From the NCBI GenBank assembly GCA_002428385.1, contig DIWB01000069.1:1-11840 (forward strand): a stretch of DNA of 11,840 bases, in the 5' to 3' direction. The notes beneath the pieces are model-generated. The model ran no database searches. It was not told the DNA's origin and saw only the letters and a program-made list of their open reading frames with translations. The stretch comes from Bacteroidales bacterium UBA6117. Lineage in GTDB: Bacteria; Bacteroidota; Bacteroidia; Bacteroidales; VadinHA17. Each line of letters opens with the position of its first letter. Within the stretch, counting starts at the first letter, position 1. Made by a program: the position numbers and the translations under genes. Below, in pieces: positions 1 to 7,490 of the stretch.

Positions 1-19
1 TAGTGTCAGAAAGAAAACT
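1..19. repeat. Left terminal inverted repeat of the insertion sequence
   Basis: This repeat pairs with bases 1829-1847, with mismatches only at the 8th and 10th positions from the tip. It lies on the 3' side of the transposase gene. The remaining sequence up to the transposase stop (20-211) is AT-rich and non-coding, with no recognisable gene. Confidence 0.88.
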
Positions 20-211
20 CTCTGTTTTTCAAAATTTATAAGCTATTTTTTTTCAGCCATTCCTTCCAGGTTCATTTGCAATCTAAAAATTAGATTTTGG
101 TCTTAGTTTTTACATTTTTTTTATCCTTGATCAAAAATATACTCCTGTTTTTTGACTCTTGGACATATCTCTCCCATATGAACTTTGAAAAACGTATATC
201 AATTGCGGCAC

Positions 212-1675
212 TTACGCCGCTGTAATATATTCTATATCAGACTGTTCTATATTTTTCTGAATAACCATCAACTCCCGGCCGATCCGTCGCAAGTTATATG
301 AAGCCACCGCCAGACCAACGTACCGTTTAAAATGGCCATACCCCCGGTCCGGGCATCGGTCCAGGCCGCGATGTTCCAACTCATTAATATTGGATTCCAC
401 TGCACTGTGCTTGTTTCTCAAGAGTTTAAAGCTTCGATGGTCCTCCTCGGCCTGCTCCATCTTGTTGCATTTCCCCTTTTTCGGCATAACAACTTTCTCA
501 ACGCATGTTTCCAAAAAGGCCTTGTTGTCCTTGTGCCAATAGCCCTTGTCAAAACTCCAGCTTTTGATCTTATATTTGGTAGCCAGCACTTCTGCGACGG
601 GCTTTACCATCTCAGAATCGGAATGGTTCTCCATGATCCTGTAATCTACAATCAGGTTGTATTGATCTGTGGTAATGGACAGCTTTTTACCCAACTCCAC
701 ATTAGGACTCAATTTTCCCTTGGTGATCCACTCGGTGTATTCCTCGAAAATGGAGAATATCTTTTCTTCATGAGGAATCTGTTCTCCTTGCAGTACCCTG
801 CGATCAAGCAGGTCAATGAACTTGTTCAAAAATTCCATGTAACGATCCAGTTCAAGATGAAGTGCTAAATCTACAACATCTCCTGTGGGAAAATCCTCTT
901 TTGATCTTTCAAGCTTTTCCTGAAGAACACGTGCTTTTGTTAAATAATATTTCACCGCTTGTTTTACCCTTTCTTCCTTACCCTTGCCTCCCGATGAAGA
1001 AGCTTTACCTACGGCCCTCATGGCGTTCTTCAGTTGACGGTACCAATCTTGCTTCTTCCTCCATCCAGATATCGAAGGGTACTTCTGCAGGAACTTGCCT
1101 ACCATGTCAAGGCTTTTGCGAGCACTGTCCCATACCAGGTTGTAATCCGTGGGGAAATGTACATTGCTTTCTACTACAAAACTATCGGTCTTTAAGCGCA
1201 AGGCTGCCTCCTTTTTTTTTTTAAATACCTGATGACCGAACTCCAGAATCACTTGGTTCAACTCCCGTATGGTATCATCATCCAAAAGCGATACATTGTC
1301 AATGATGTTCTGGTACCTGAACTCATACCGCTCATACCCAAACCCCTTCTCTACTCCCATGATCTGACGGATCAGATGATCATTATTAGCAATGTGGTGA
1401 AGATCTTCATAGTTGGTATTCAGGAGCATACGTACCTGAGCCAATACAAAGATCTGCCACAAATCCATACCACGCCGACCTGTTCGCTTCTTGCCCGAAA
1501 TAACCCTGGATTCCATAATCGCAAACAATCTTTCATTCCACTCAGGGGTGATGAAAATCTCTTTCAGTGCTGCACACAAATCCGGCAATTTACCACTCCG
1601 CTTTTTCGTCGTAATCTTTGTCTCACCGATTGGAATGGTTCCTAATGTCATTTGTTGTTCGAATCTCTGTCTCAT
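212..1675 (-). CDS. DDE transposase, IS5/ISNCY-like
   Basis: This protein would cut and join the ends of the surrounding element. With the start at 1675 it has 487 residues. It opens with MRQRFEQQMTLG, which resembles the N-terminus I recall for this family, and continues through a helical N-terminal region (GRRGMDLWQ, then FRYQNIIDN). Likely catalytic residues are D164 (LKTDS), D376 (SFDKGYW) and E427 (HSAVESNINELEHRG). The conserved HFPTDYNLVWDSARK block follows the first Asp. The reading frame stays open up to an ATG at 1819, but those 48 extra residues are hydrophobic, lie in the terminal leader and do not fit the family N-terminus, so the start at 1675 is preferred; no Shine-Dalgarno sequence is visible at either. 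A run of 11 A residues on the coding strand (1212-1222) just before the first catalytic Asp is a possible slippage site. No frameshift or stop interrupts the gene, so it may be active. Confidence 0.9.
   Translation of the reverse strand: MRQRFEQQMTLGTIPIGETKITTKKRSGKLPDLCAALKEIFITPEWNERLFAIMESRVISGKKRTGRRGMDLWQIFVLAQVRMLLNTNYEDLHHIANNDHLIRQIMGVEKGFGYERYEFRYQNIIDNVSLLDDDTIRELNQVILEFGHQVFKKKKEAALRLKTDSFVVESNVHFPTDYNLVWDSARKSLDMVGKFLQKYPSISGWRKKQDWYRQLKNAMRAVGKASSSGGKGKEERVKQAVKYYLTKARVLQEKLERSKEDFPTGDVVDLALHLELDRYMEFLNKFIDLLDRRVLQGEQIPHEEKIFSIFEEYTEWITKGKLSPNVELGKKLSITTDQYNLIVDYRIMENHSDSEMVKPVAEVLATKYKIKSWSFDKGYWHKDNKAFLETCVEKVVMPKKGKCNKMEQAEEDHRSFKLLRNKHSAVESNINELEHRGLDRCPDRGYGHFKRYVGLAVASYNLRRIGRELMVIQKNIEQSDIEYITAA
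1212..1222 (-). other. A11 homopolymer in the transposase, possible slippage site
   Basis: The coding strand reads TTT followed by eleven A and then GGAGG, encoding a run of four lysines. Gain of one A leads to a TAG after nine further codons, and loss of one A leads to a TAA after four further codons. Either would end the protein before the first catalytic Asp at residue 164. The tract is seen directly; functional slippage is inference. Confidence 0.4.
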
Positions 1676-1828
1676 TTTTGAATTTTGTTTGATGGTATAA
1701 TCAAAATATCCGAATCTCGTTTGTTTAATACCCTGAATATCTGTAATTTCAGCAATATTAACAAGAGAAAACCCGGCTAGATTCAAACAAGTTATTAACA
1801 TTAATACATTGTATAACAATTAATTGCA

Positions 1829-1847
1829 AGTTTTCTTGCAGACACTA
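1829..1847. repeat. Right terminal inverted repeat of the insertion sequence
   Basis: The reverse complement of this stretch begins tagtgtctg and matches the left end at 17 of 19 positions. It is the end upstream of the transposase. Base 1848 separates it from the TAG stop codon (1849-1851) of the neighbouring phosphatase gene. The stretch between this repeat and the transposase start (1676-1828) is AT-rich leader sequence and should hold the transposase promoter, but no convincing Bacteroidetes-type promoter was found in it. Confidence 0.88.
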
Positions 1848-1848
1848 T

Positions 1849-4800
1849 CTACACCTTTACTCCCATGAACAGGATATCATCCACCTGTTCATAATCACCT
1901 TTCCATTCCATAAGGAATTTCGTCAGCGCCTCCTCCTGATCACTTATTTCAAGGGGGGAAATCTCCTCTATCAGCGATTTCAGGCGCGCGATCTTCATTT
2001 TCTTGCCTTCAGGTCCTCCGAACTGGTCGGGTAAACCGTCGGTGAACAGGTAAATGGAGTCTCCTTCATTCAGATAGTACTCCTGATCGTCAAAGTATTT
2101 TTCAGCAACCATTTGTCCTCCGACAGAGGCCCTGTTGCCTTTGATGTAATATGATTCGCCTCCGATTACTATCAGCACCGGCCTCATTGCCGAGGCAAAC
2201 CTTACATGCCTGTTATTCATTGTGAATTCACAGACCACGATATCCATCCCGTCGTTCGACACACCCAGTTCAAGATTCTGGTTAAGGGTCGAAAAGATCT
2301 GCTTGTCGAGCATCGAGAGGATCTCCGATGGTTTTGTTATGCGCTGCCTTGTGACAATATCCTGAAGAAGGGTGGAACCGATCATCGACATGAACGCTCC
2401 GGGTACTCCGTGTCCCGTTGAATCGGCACAGACCAGAATGAAATGGTCCTCATCGAGCTGGTCGAACCAGTAAAAGTCACCGCTTACAATATCGCGCGGA
2501 TAGAAAAGCACGAAGGCATCGGTGAAATGTTCCTTCAGGCGTTTCAGGTCGGGAAGAATGCTCGATTGTATTCTCCTTGCATAGTTTATACTGTCTGTTA
2601 TCTCGAGGTTCTGTGCTTCCAGTTCTGTCTTTTGTTTCATCACAACCCGCGTCCTGGCGGCCAGTTCCGACTCAAGATATTCCTGGAGTTTCCGGTGAGC
2701 CTTTTCCCGCTCCCTGATTATCAGGGCCACCGTGCTTGCCGATAGTCCGAGAAGGGATAAAATAAACCACCATGTTCTCCATACTGGCTTTTTGATATTG
2801 ATCTCAAAGGCAAGAGGATTTTCCTGGGTAATGCCGTCCTCATTGACTGAAACCAGGTTGAACCTGTACTTTCCGTCGCGGAGGCTGTAAACCGCTTCGC
2901 GGTCTGGTGAAGGAGCCGTCCAGTCATCATCAAAATTCTCGAGATATGTGCTGTAATAGACTTTTTCAGGTTCGGTGAAATCAATGCCGGTGTAATTGAC
3001 CCTAACGATGTAACGTTTTTTGTAGGGCAGGGAATACGACTCCCTGTAGGGATAAACCACATCATTTATCGTAACCGAGTTTATATTGTTGCGGGGGGCT
3101 GAACCAGCCTTGCGGTCCTTTTCCCTGTCGTAAATTATCACCCCCTGAGTGGTGCCTATAAATATCTTGCCATCGGGCGATTCGTAGATTGCTCCTTCGT
3201 TGCATGCACCGCCGCTGGCAAAGCTGGTACTGAACACCTTTGTCCTGTCAGTTCCGGGGTTATACCTCGAAATACCCTGCTGATGACTTATCCAGATATC
3301 GTCGTTGCTGTCGGCAAGAATCGCATAGGCATAATTTGTCAGAAGTCCGTTTGCAGTTGTGAGCGATCTGACTGTGTCGCCGTGGAATTGAAACACTCCG
3401 TTGCCTTCAGTTGCCACCCAGACGGCCCCCCGGCTGTCGATGTCGAGTGAAACCGCCTTGTTCAGAAGGGTGCCGGACATCACCAGGTCCGATTTTATTA
3501 TCCCTGAGTCAGGATCGATCCGGTCGAGCCGTTCGCTGTTGGTTGCAACATAACCGCTCCCGTCGTCCAGCAACAGGATCTGATTAATATAGTTATGGGC
3601 CAGACCGGTGTTCATGATATAGCTCTGCTTCAGAGATGCTGTCTGACGGGAGATTATATGAACTCCGTTGATGGTTGAAAGCCATATGTTGTCGCCGAAA
3701 ATCCTGATGCTTGTAATATTGTCGGCGCCGGTATCGCCGGATCTGTAAAATTCCCTGATCTTACCTTTCGGGCTAAGTATGAAAAGACCCGTACCTTTTG
3801 TACCTATCCAGATATTTCCTTCATTGTCGATGTAATATGATCTTGCTTCAATCCGCTCTCCCTGCACCGAAAGAGGCGTGAATGAAACCGCTTTTCGTCC
3901 GGTCAGGCTGTAGGTATAGAATCCTGAAGGAGTACCCAGGATGTAATCCTCTCCCAATCTGCATGAAAAGATGATGCTTCGCGGCATGTTATTTCCTCCG
4001 GGAACATGAAACTCGAATGAATCGGAATTCATTATGGAAAGGCCGTTACCATTGAAACCCAGCCAGATATTCTCTTCTGAATCTTCAAATGCAGTCATCA
4101 CGTAATCGCCTTCAAGACCTGATGACTTATCCAGGAAACGAACGGAGGCAATTGAATCGGTATCTCCTGAAAACTGTACTTTAACTGCCCCGAAACCTGC
4201 GGTTGATACCCATACATTGTTACGCGAATCGCGCATTACCGATTTTACAGGGAGGGTCGTGAGCAAATCTGAACCCCTGAACCGTGAAATGGACCCCGTG
4301 TTACCCGAAAGCTCCAAACGGAATATCCCGTTACCGTCGGTACCAACAACGAAGCTTTCTCCGTTCTTCATCGGAGTTATTGACATTACCCTCGAATAGT
4401 CAAACCCCTCAACAGATCCTTTGACCGCAATTGAATTCCCTTCTATCCTGCATATCAGGATGTTCTCCTGGGTTCCGATCAGTATCTGGCCCTCAGGCCC
4501 CGGAGCCGCGGAAAACATAGTCGGATCAACTTCCGATTCCAGACTTTGTCCTTCACGGGGATTGCCGGGATTAACGACAAAAACCGGCATCCTTTGAGAA
4601 ACAACATATATTTTGCCGTCATTACCTTCAAAAACAGAACTAACGCCCGCTCCGGAAGAGCTTGGCAAAATTGTCTGATGAAGCTCGCTCCCTGATGAGT
4701 AAAAAAGAGTTCCGTCGTTGCATCCGAACCAGAGTGTTCCCCTTGTGTCCCTGATCGAAACAGTAGGATAACGGCCTGATGCGGAATCCTGAAAATTCAC

Positions 4801-5016
4801 CCTGAAAAAACTGAACCCGTCAAAACGGGCCAGGCCTTCGGTGGTCCCCACCCACAGATAACCATTATTATCCTGAATAAGGGTGTAGATCACCTCACTG
4901 GGCAAATCATTCTCTGTCCCGTAATTCCTGAACCTGTATGCCTGCCCGGATGTCATTCCCGTAAGCATGAGAAGGCATACCAGGATGCCAAACCTGATCC
5001 TATTAACAACCATCAT
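1849..5016 (-). CDS. Membrane sensor: Reg_prop propeller, Y_Y_Y domain and SpoIIE/PP2C phosphatase
   Basis: This 1055-residue protein probably senses a periplasmic or envelope ligand and dephosphorylates a cytoplasmic serine/threonine phosphoprotein. An N-terminal signal sequence (1-26, ending SGQA) precedes a two-component-regulator propeller at about 30-635, with blade motifs such as NGYLWVGTTEGLARFDG at 51, GNIWIGTKGTGLF at 400 and DDIWISHQQGISRY at 572. A Y_Y_Y domain follows at about 665-742, then a membrane helix at about 746-767 and a charged coiled coil to about 815. The SpoIIE/PP2C domain fills 816-1055. Metal-binding acidic residues appear intact: D847 (SGDFYW), D865 (CADSTGHGVPG), D993 (LFTDGLPD) and D1046/D1047 (QVDDI). 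There is no histidine kinase, receiver or HTH module. It starts 11 bases after the preceding gene; either of two adjacent ATGs could be used. The C-terminus DDILFMGVKV is complete although the insertion sequence begins one base after the stop. The phosphatase's partner is not encoded here. Confidence 0.93.
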   Translation of the reverse strand: MMVVNRIRFGILVCLLMLTGMTSGQAYRFRNYGTENDLPSEVIYTLIQDNNGYLWVGTTEGLARFDGFSFFRVNFQDSASGRYPTVSIRDTRGTLWFGCNDGTLFYSSGSELHQTILPSSSGAGVSSVFEGNDGKIYVVSQRMPVFVVNPGNPREGQSLESEVDPTMFSAAPGPEGQILIGTQENILICRIEGNSIAVKGSVEGFDYSRVMSITPMKNGESFVVGTDGNGIFRLELSGNTGSISRFRGSDLLTTLPVKSVMRDSRNNVWVSTAGFGAVKVQFSGDTDSIASVRFLDKSSGLEGDYVMTAFEDSEENIWLGFNGNGLSIMNSDSFEFHVPGGNNMPRSIIFSCRLGEDYILGTPSGFYTYSLTGRKAVSFTPLSVQGERIEARSYYIDNEGNIWIGTKGTGLFILSPKGKIREFYRSGDTGADNITSIRIFGDNIWLSTINGVHIISRQTASLKQSYIMNTGLAHNYINQILLLDDGSGYVATNSERLDRIDPDSGIIKSDLVMSGTLLNKAVSLDIDSRGAVWVATEGNGVFQFHGDTVRSLTTANGLLTNYAYAILADSNDDIWISHQQGISRYNPGTDRTKVFSTSFASGGACNEGAIYESPDGKIFIGTTQGVIIYDREKDRKAGSAPRNNINSVTINDVVYPYRESYSLPYKKRYIVRVNYTGIDFTEPEKVYYSTYLENFDDDWTAPSPDREAVYSLRDGKYRFNLVSVNEDGITQENPLAFEINIKKPVWRTWWFILSLLGLSASTVALIIREREKAHRKLQEYLESELAARTRVVMKQKTELEAQNLEITDSINYARRIQSSILPDLKRLKEHFTDAFVLFYPRDIVSGDFYWFDQLDEDHFILVCADSTGHGVPGAFMSMIGSTLLQDIVTRQRITKPSEILSMLDKQIFSTLNQNLELGVSNDGMDIVVCEFTMNNRHVRFASAMRPVLIVIGGESYYIKGNRASVGGQMVAEKYFDDQEYYLNEGDSIYLFTDGLPDQFGGPEGKKMKIARLKSLIEEISPLEISDQEEALTKFLMEWKGDYEQVDDILFMGVKV

Positions 5017-5027
5017 ATAAGACTTAC

Positions 5028-6026
5028 CTATTTTGTTTTCTTCCTGACTGAAATTACCGGCTGATAAACCGGCACTCCACCGATTGGCGAGCTGAAGAAC
5101 TGAAGGGCATCACCCCTCTGGTTCTCAAGCGACATCACCACATTGTTGTTCTTTACAACAAAAGCCTGTTTCTTGTGAAACTGAAAATCAAGTGATTTCC
5201 CAATCTCCGCAGTCTCAACGGGGATCACCGATACCTTCTCATCATCCTCGTTCGATATCGGTACGGGCAATCCCTGCTTGTAAGTCGAAACCACAAGAAT
5301 GACACCATCATCGTCCCAGTCGAAATTCCTTTGCTTTATTGAAACGATCCCCGTATCGACATAGGGATAGATATGGGAGACGCTCTTGTTATCGTTCCAC
5401 ATCCTGAAGGTGTACTCGTAGGTGAAGGCATTGGCGCCTTCAATGGGTATCTCGCTGTTTTTGTCACTGCTCAGAAAGTACCTGTAAAGATTACCGTCAT
5501 CACCTGTTATTCCCTCGCATACTATTTTGAAAATATAGCTTTTCCATTTTTCATTATAGTCCCCTTCCGTCGGATTAAAGGGGCCGAATTCATAATAGCG
5601 GTTGTCATAAGTTGGTTCGCTCCCGAAAACCCTTGAAGCCAGCAGGTTCCCCTGCTTGTAGTTGTCCGAATTCTTAAGCCCTCTCGATTCAATGTTAACG
5701 TCGGGATCGACACCCTTGCCTCCATAAACCGAAAACATTGTCTTTGAATCAAATAATCCCTGTATCTCATCATTCTGCCCGCCGCAGTCCGGATCAAATA
5801 CCATTATATAGAACTGCCGGTTGAAATCCCTGGGTATTGTAAAAAAGAACAATGAACTGAAGTCATCATCTCCCCACGAAGTTTCCCCAAACTTGCCGAA
5901 GGTGACGAGGAAAGGAATGTTTTCATCCTTTCCCGGAACTGCCTGCCCACGGGCCGTCTCAGTCGGCAGTGACGCGGCAAGCATTATAAAAACAAGCAAC
6001 TTTATAACAACACTCCCTGATTTCAT
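5028..6026 (-). CDS. Secreted protein of unknown function
   Basis: I do not recognise a named family for this 332-residue protein. It has a standard signal peptide (positive start MKSGSVVIK, hydrophobic core to about residue 20, likely cleavage near ARGQA at 28-29). The mature part has no membrane helix and no T9SS sorting domain, and is rich in Asp, Gly and aromatic residues with a beta-strand look. Notable motifs are TSWGDDDFSSLFFF (49-62), VFDPDCGG (76-83), FSVYGGKG (98-105) and FDWDDDG (235-241); the last and the DPD cluster could bind calcium, but that is a guess. Cysteines occur at 81 and 170 and could pair in the periplasm. It starts 28 bases after the PD40/PKD gene, the widest and most AT-rich gap in the operon, and ends 11 bases before the phosphatase sensor. 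An envelope role linked to the export or signalling module is inferred only from this placement. Confidence 0.85.
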   Translation of the reverse strand: MKSGSVVIKLLVFIMLAASLPTETARGQAVPGKDENIPFLVTFGKFGETSWGDDDFSSLFFFTIPRDFNRQFYIMVFDPDCGGQNDEIQGLFDSKTMFSVYGGKGVDPDVNIESRGLKNSDNYKQGNLLASRVFGSEPTYDNRYYEFGPFNPTEGDYNEKWKSYIFKIVCEGITGDDGNLYRYFLSSDKNSEIPIEGANAFTYEYTFRMWNDNKSVSHIYPYVDTGIVSIKQRNFDWDDDGVILVVSTYKQGLPVPISNEDDEKVSVIPVETAEIGKSLDFQFHKKQAFVVKNNNVVMSLENQRGDALQFFSSPIGGVPVYQPVISVRKKTK

Positions 6027-6054
6027 GAATTATATATATCGTTTGTGAAAATTT

Positions 6055-7485
6055 TCATGGCTTCCTCCCGATTGTGATACTCTTTGTAACGCATGCTTCC
6101 CGTGTAATCCCCCCTTCTCCAGGCTTCGACGATACGATCAGCTGAACATTGAATGTTCCGGTCCGGGTGAATGTCTTCTCCACATTCTTACCGATCCCGA
6201 TTGTCTCATCCCCAAAGCTCCAGTAATATTGTGCGATATCCCATCCGGGCAGATTGGTGCTGTCGGCGCTGAATTGTACAACAGCTCCGGCATCTGCAAA
6301 TTCAGGGCTTGAAATATATGGCTGCTCCACTGCTTCGACCACGAGCATCTCTGATTTCTGGTTGAGCTTGACCTCCTTGGTCACCAGGTTGGTCACATCG
6401 AGCTGAACAAGATAGCGGCCGGGACCTTCATAGCAATGTTCCACTATCCGTCCGACAGCCTTTTGCCCGTCGCCGAACTTCCATTCATACCTGAACGGCA
6501 TTGTGTCGTACCTGACAGCATTCTCCTCAACGAACTCATAACAGTAGTTGTTGATCTCGAGTGTATCGCAGTCGGCCTTCCTTATAATTGCAGAGGTGAA
6601 TTCATATATATCGTCATTTCTTCTCCTGTTCGAAGCAAAATAGCCTTTCCTCAGGTCGGGCATTGCGACAAATGCAAAATCATCCGAAGAAGAGTTTACA
6701 GGCGCCTGAAGCTGAAGAGGGGCTCCCCATTCACCTTCAATCCGGTCGGAGTAGTAAACATCGAGGCCTCCCATACCACCCTGTCGGCCGGATGAGAAAT
6801 AAAGCCTGCCGGATACGTGAATGCATGGAAAATTATCGGTAGCTGTCGAGTTGATTCCCTGACCCGGATTGACAGGAGCGGACCAGTCGCCGTTTACCCA
6901 TTCGCAGAACCAGATATCCGAACCGCCAAGTCCGCCCGGCATGTCGGATGCAAAATAAAGGAATCTTCCGTCATCGCTTATCGAAGGCTGACCCATGTCG
7001 TAGTCTGTTCCGTTATACTTAAACGGTTCTATCGAATTAAGCCGGGTACCTGAAAGCTGTGCCTTGAATATCCCGCTGTGATTCCGGAACTTCCTGTTTC
7101 TCGACTGCAGTCCGGTTTCAATTTCGCTTGTGAAATACACTGTATTGCCATCAGGGGCAATACACAGTGGCCCGGTATTGAACTGGGCTGTCCTGTCGCT
7201 TTCAACGGGAACCGGTTTCCTCCAGTCAGAAGTGTCTTTTTTTTCTGCAACGTAGATGCTGTAAAGCCTCCTGTTGTCAAATGAAGTCCTGTCGGTGACA
7301 CCGCTGAGGCGCCTGTCGGAACAGAAGAGGATCCTGTCGTCGGTTATCACAGGCGAGATTTCGCTGTAACCCGGCATATTGAATGAGAGACGCCTGATCA
7401 CGAAAGGAGATTCTTCCTGAGCCACGGCGTTGTTAACTGTCAGAACAGCTGTCAAAAACAATAATATATAGCGAACCTTATTCAT
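6055..7485 (-). CDS. Secreted PD40 beta-propeller protein with two PKD domains
   Basis: This 476-residue protein has a signal peptide (1-22, cleavage likely after NNAVA) and no lipobox cysteine, so it should be a soluble or loosely attached periplasmic or surface protein. Residues 30-296 form a WD40-like PD40 propeller, with repeats such as DDGRFLYFASDMPGG (171-185), GGSDIWF (187-193), GGLDVYYS (239-246) and DDIYEF (291-296). Two PKD-like domains follow, with core motifs YEWKFGDGQ (333-341) and YYWSFGDETIG (420-430). The PD40 portion resembles that of PorE/SprE-type T9SS proteins, but those usually end in an OmpA peptidoglycan-binding domain, absent here. The frame ends cleanly at IGRKP with a TGA, so truncation is not suggested. 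The start is 5 bases after the PorP/SprF gene, implying co-translation with it. A role as an accessory of the neighbouring PorP/SprF protein is inference. Confidence 0.9.
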   Translation of the reverse strand: MNKVRYILLFLTAVLTVNNAVAQEESPFVIRRLSFNMPGYSEISPVITDDRILFCSDRRLSGVTDRTSFDNRRLYSIYVAEKKDTSDWRKPVPVESDRTAQFNTGPLCIAPDGNTVYFTSEIETGLQSRNRKFRNHSGIFKAQLSGTRLNSIEPFKYNGTDYDMGQPSISDDGRFLYFASDMPGGLGGSDIWFCEWVNGDWSAPVNPGQGINSTATDNFPCIHVSGRLYFSSGRQGGMGGLDVYYSDRIEGEWGAPLQLQAPVNSSSDDFAFVAMPDLRKGYFASNRRRNDDIYEFTSAIIRKADCDTLEINNYCYEFVEENAVRYDTMPFRYEWKFGDGQKAVGRIVEHCYEGPGRYLVQLDVTNLVTKEVKLNQKSEMLVVEAVEQPYISSPEFADAGAVVQFSADSTNLPGWDIAQYYWSFGDETIGIGKNVEKTFTRTGTFNVQLIVSSKPGEGGITREACVTKSITIGRKP

Positions 7486-7490
7486 TACTG

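Larger units (their letters stand above)
1..1847 (-). mobile_element. Complete insertion sequence with a DDE transposase (IS5/ISNCY-like)
   Basis: The first bases of the window (tagtgtcagaaagaaaact) match the reverse complement of bases 1829-1847 (tagtgtctgcaagaaaact) at 17 of 19 positions. These imperfect terminal inverted repeats enclose a single full-length transposase gene, so the element appears complete at about 1.85 kb. It is clearly AT-richer than the adjacent operon, which suggests it is a newcomer. The right end lies one base past the stop codon of the SpoIIE-type gene. A target-site duplication cannot be tested because the left flank is outside the window, and the exact left end could be a base or two further left. 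The family name is from remembered similarity of the transposase and is less certain than the element itself. Confidence 0.88.

Noticed and set aside
205..220. Hairpin gcggc / gccgc overlapping the transposase stop codon
   Set aside because: The stem is only 5 bp and no T-run follows it on the minus strand, so it is not a convincing intrinsic terminator.
332..1700. Several plus-strand open frames (332-868, 862-1224, 1232-1645, 1491-1700) opposite the transposase
   Set aside because: They lie wholly antisense to a well-supported transposase, show no recognisable domains, and look like chance frames.
1753..1787. Possible Bacteroidetes promoter for the transposase: TTTG (1787-1784) and TAATATTG (1760-1753)
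   Set aside because: The downstream box deviates from TAnnTTTG and the 23-base spacer is longer than usual, so in an AT-rich leader it could easily be chance.
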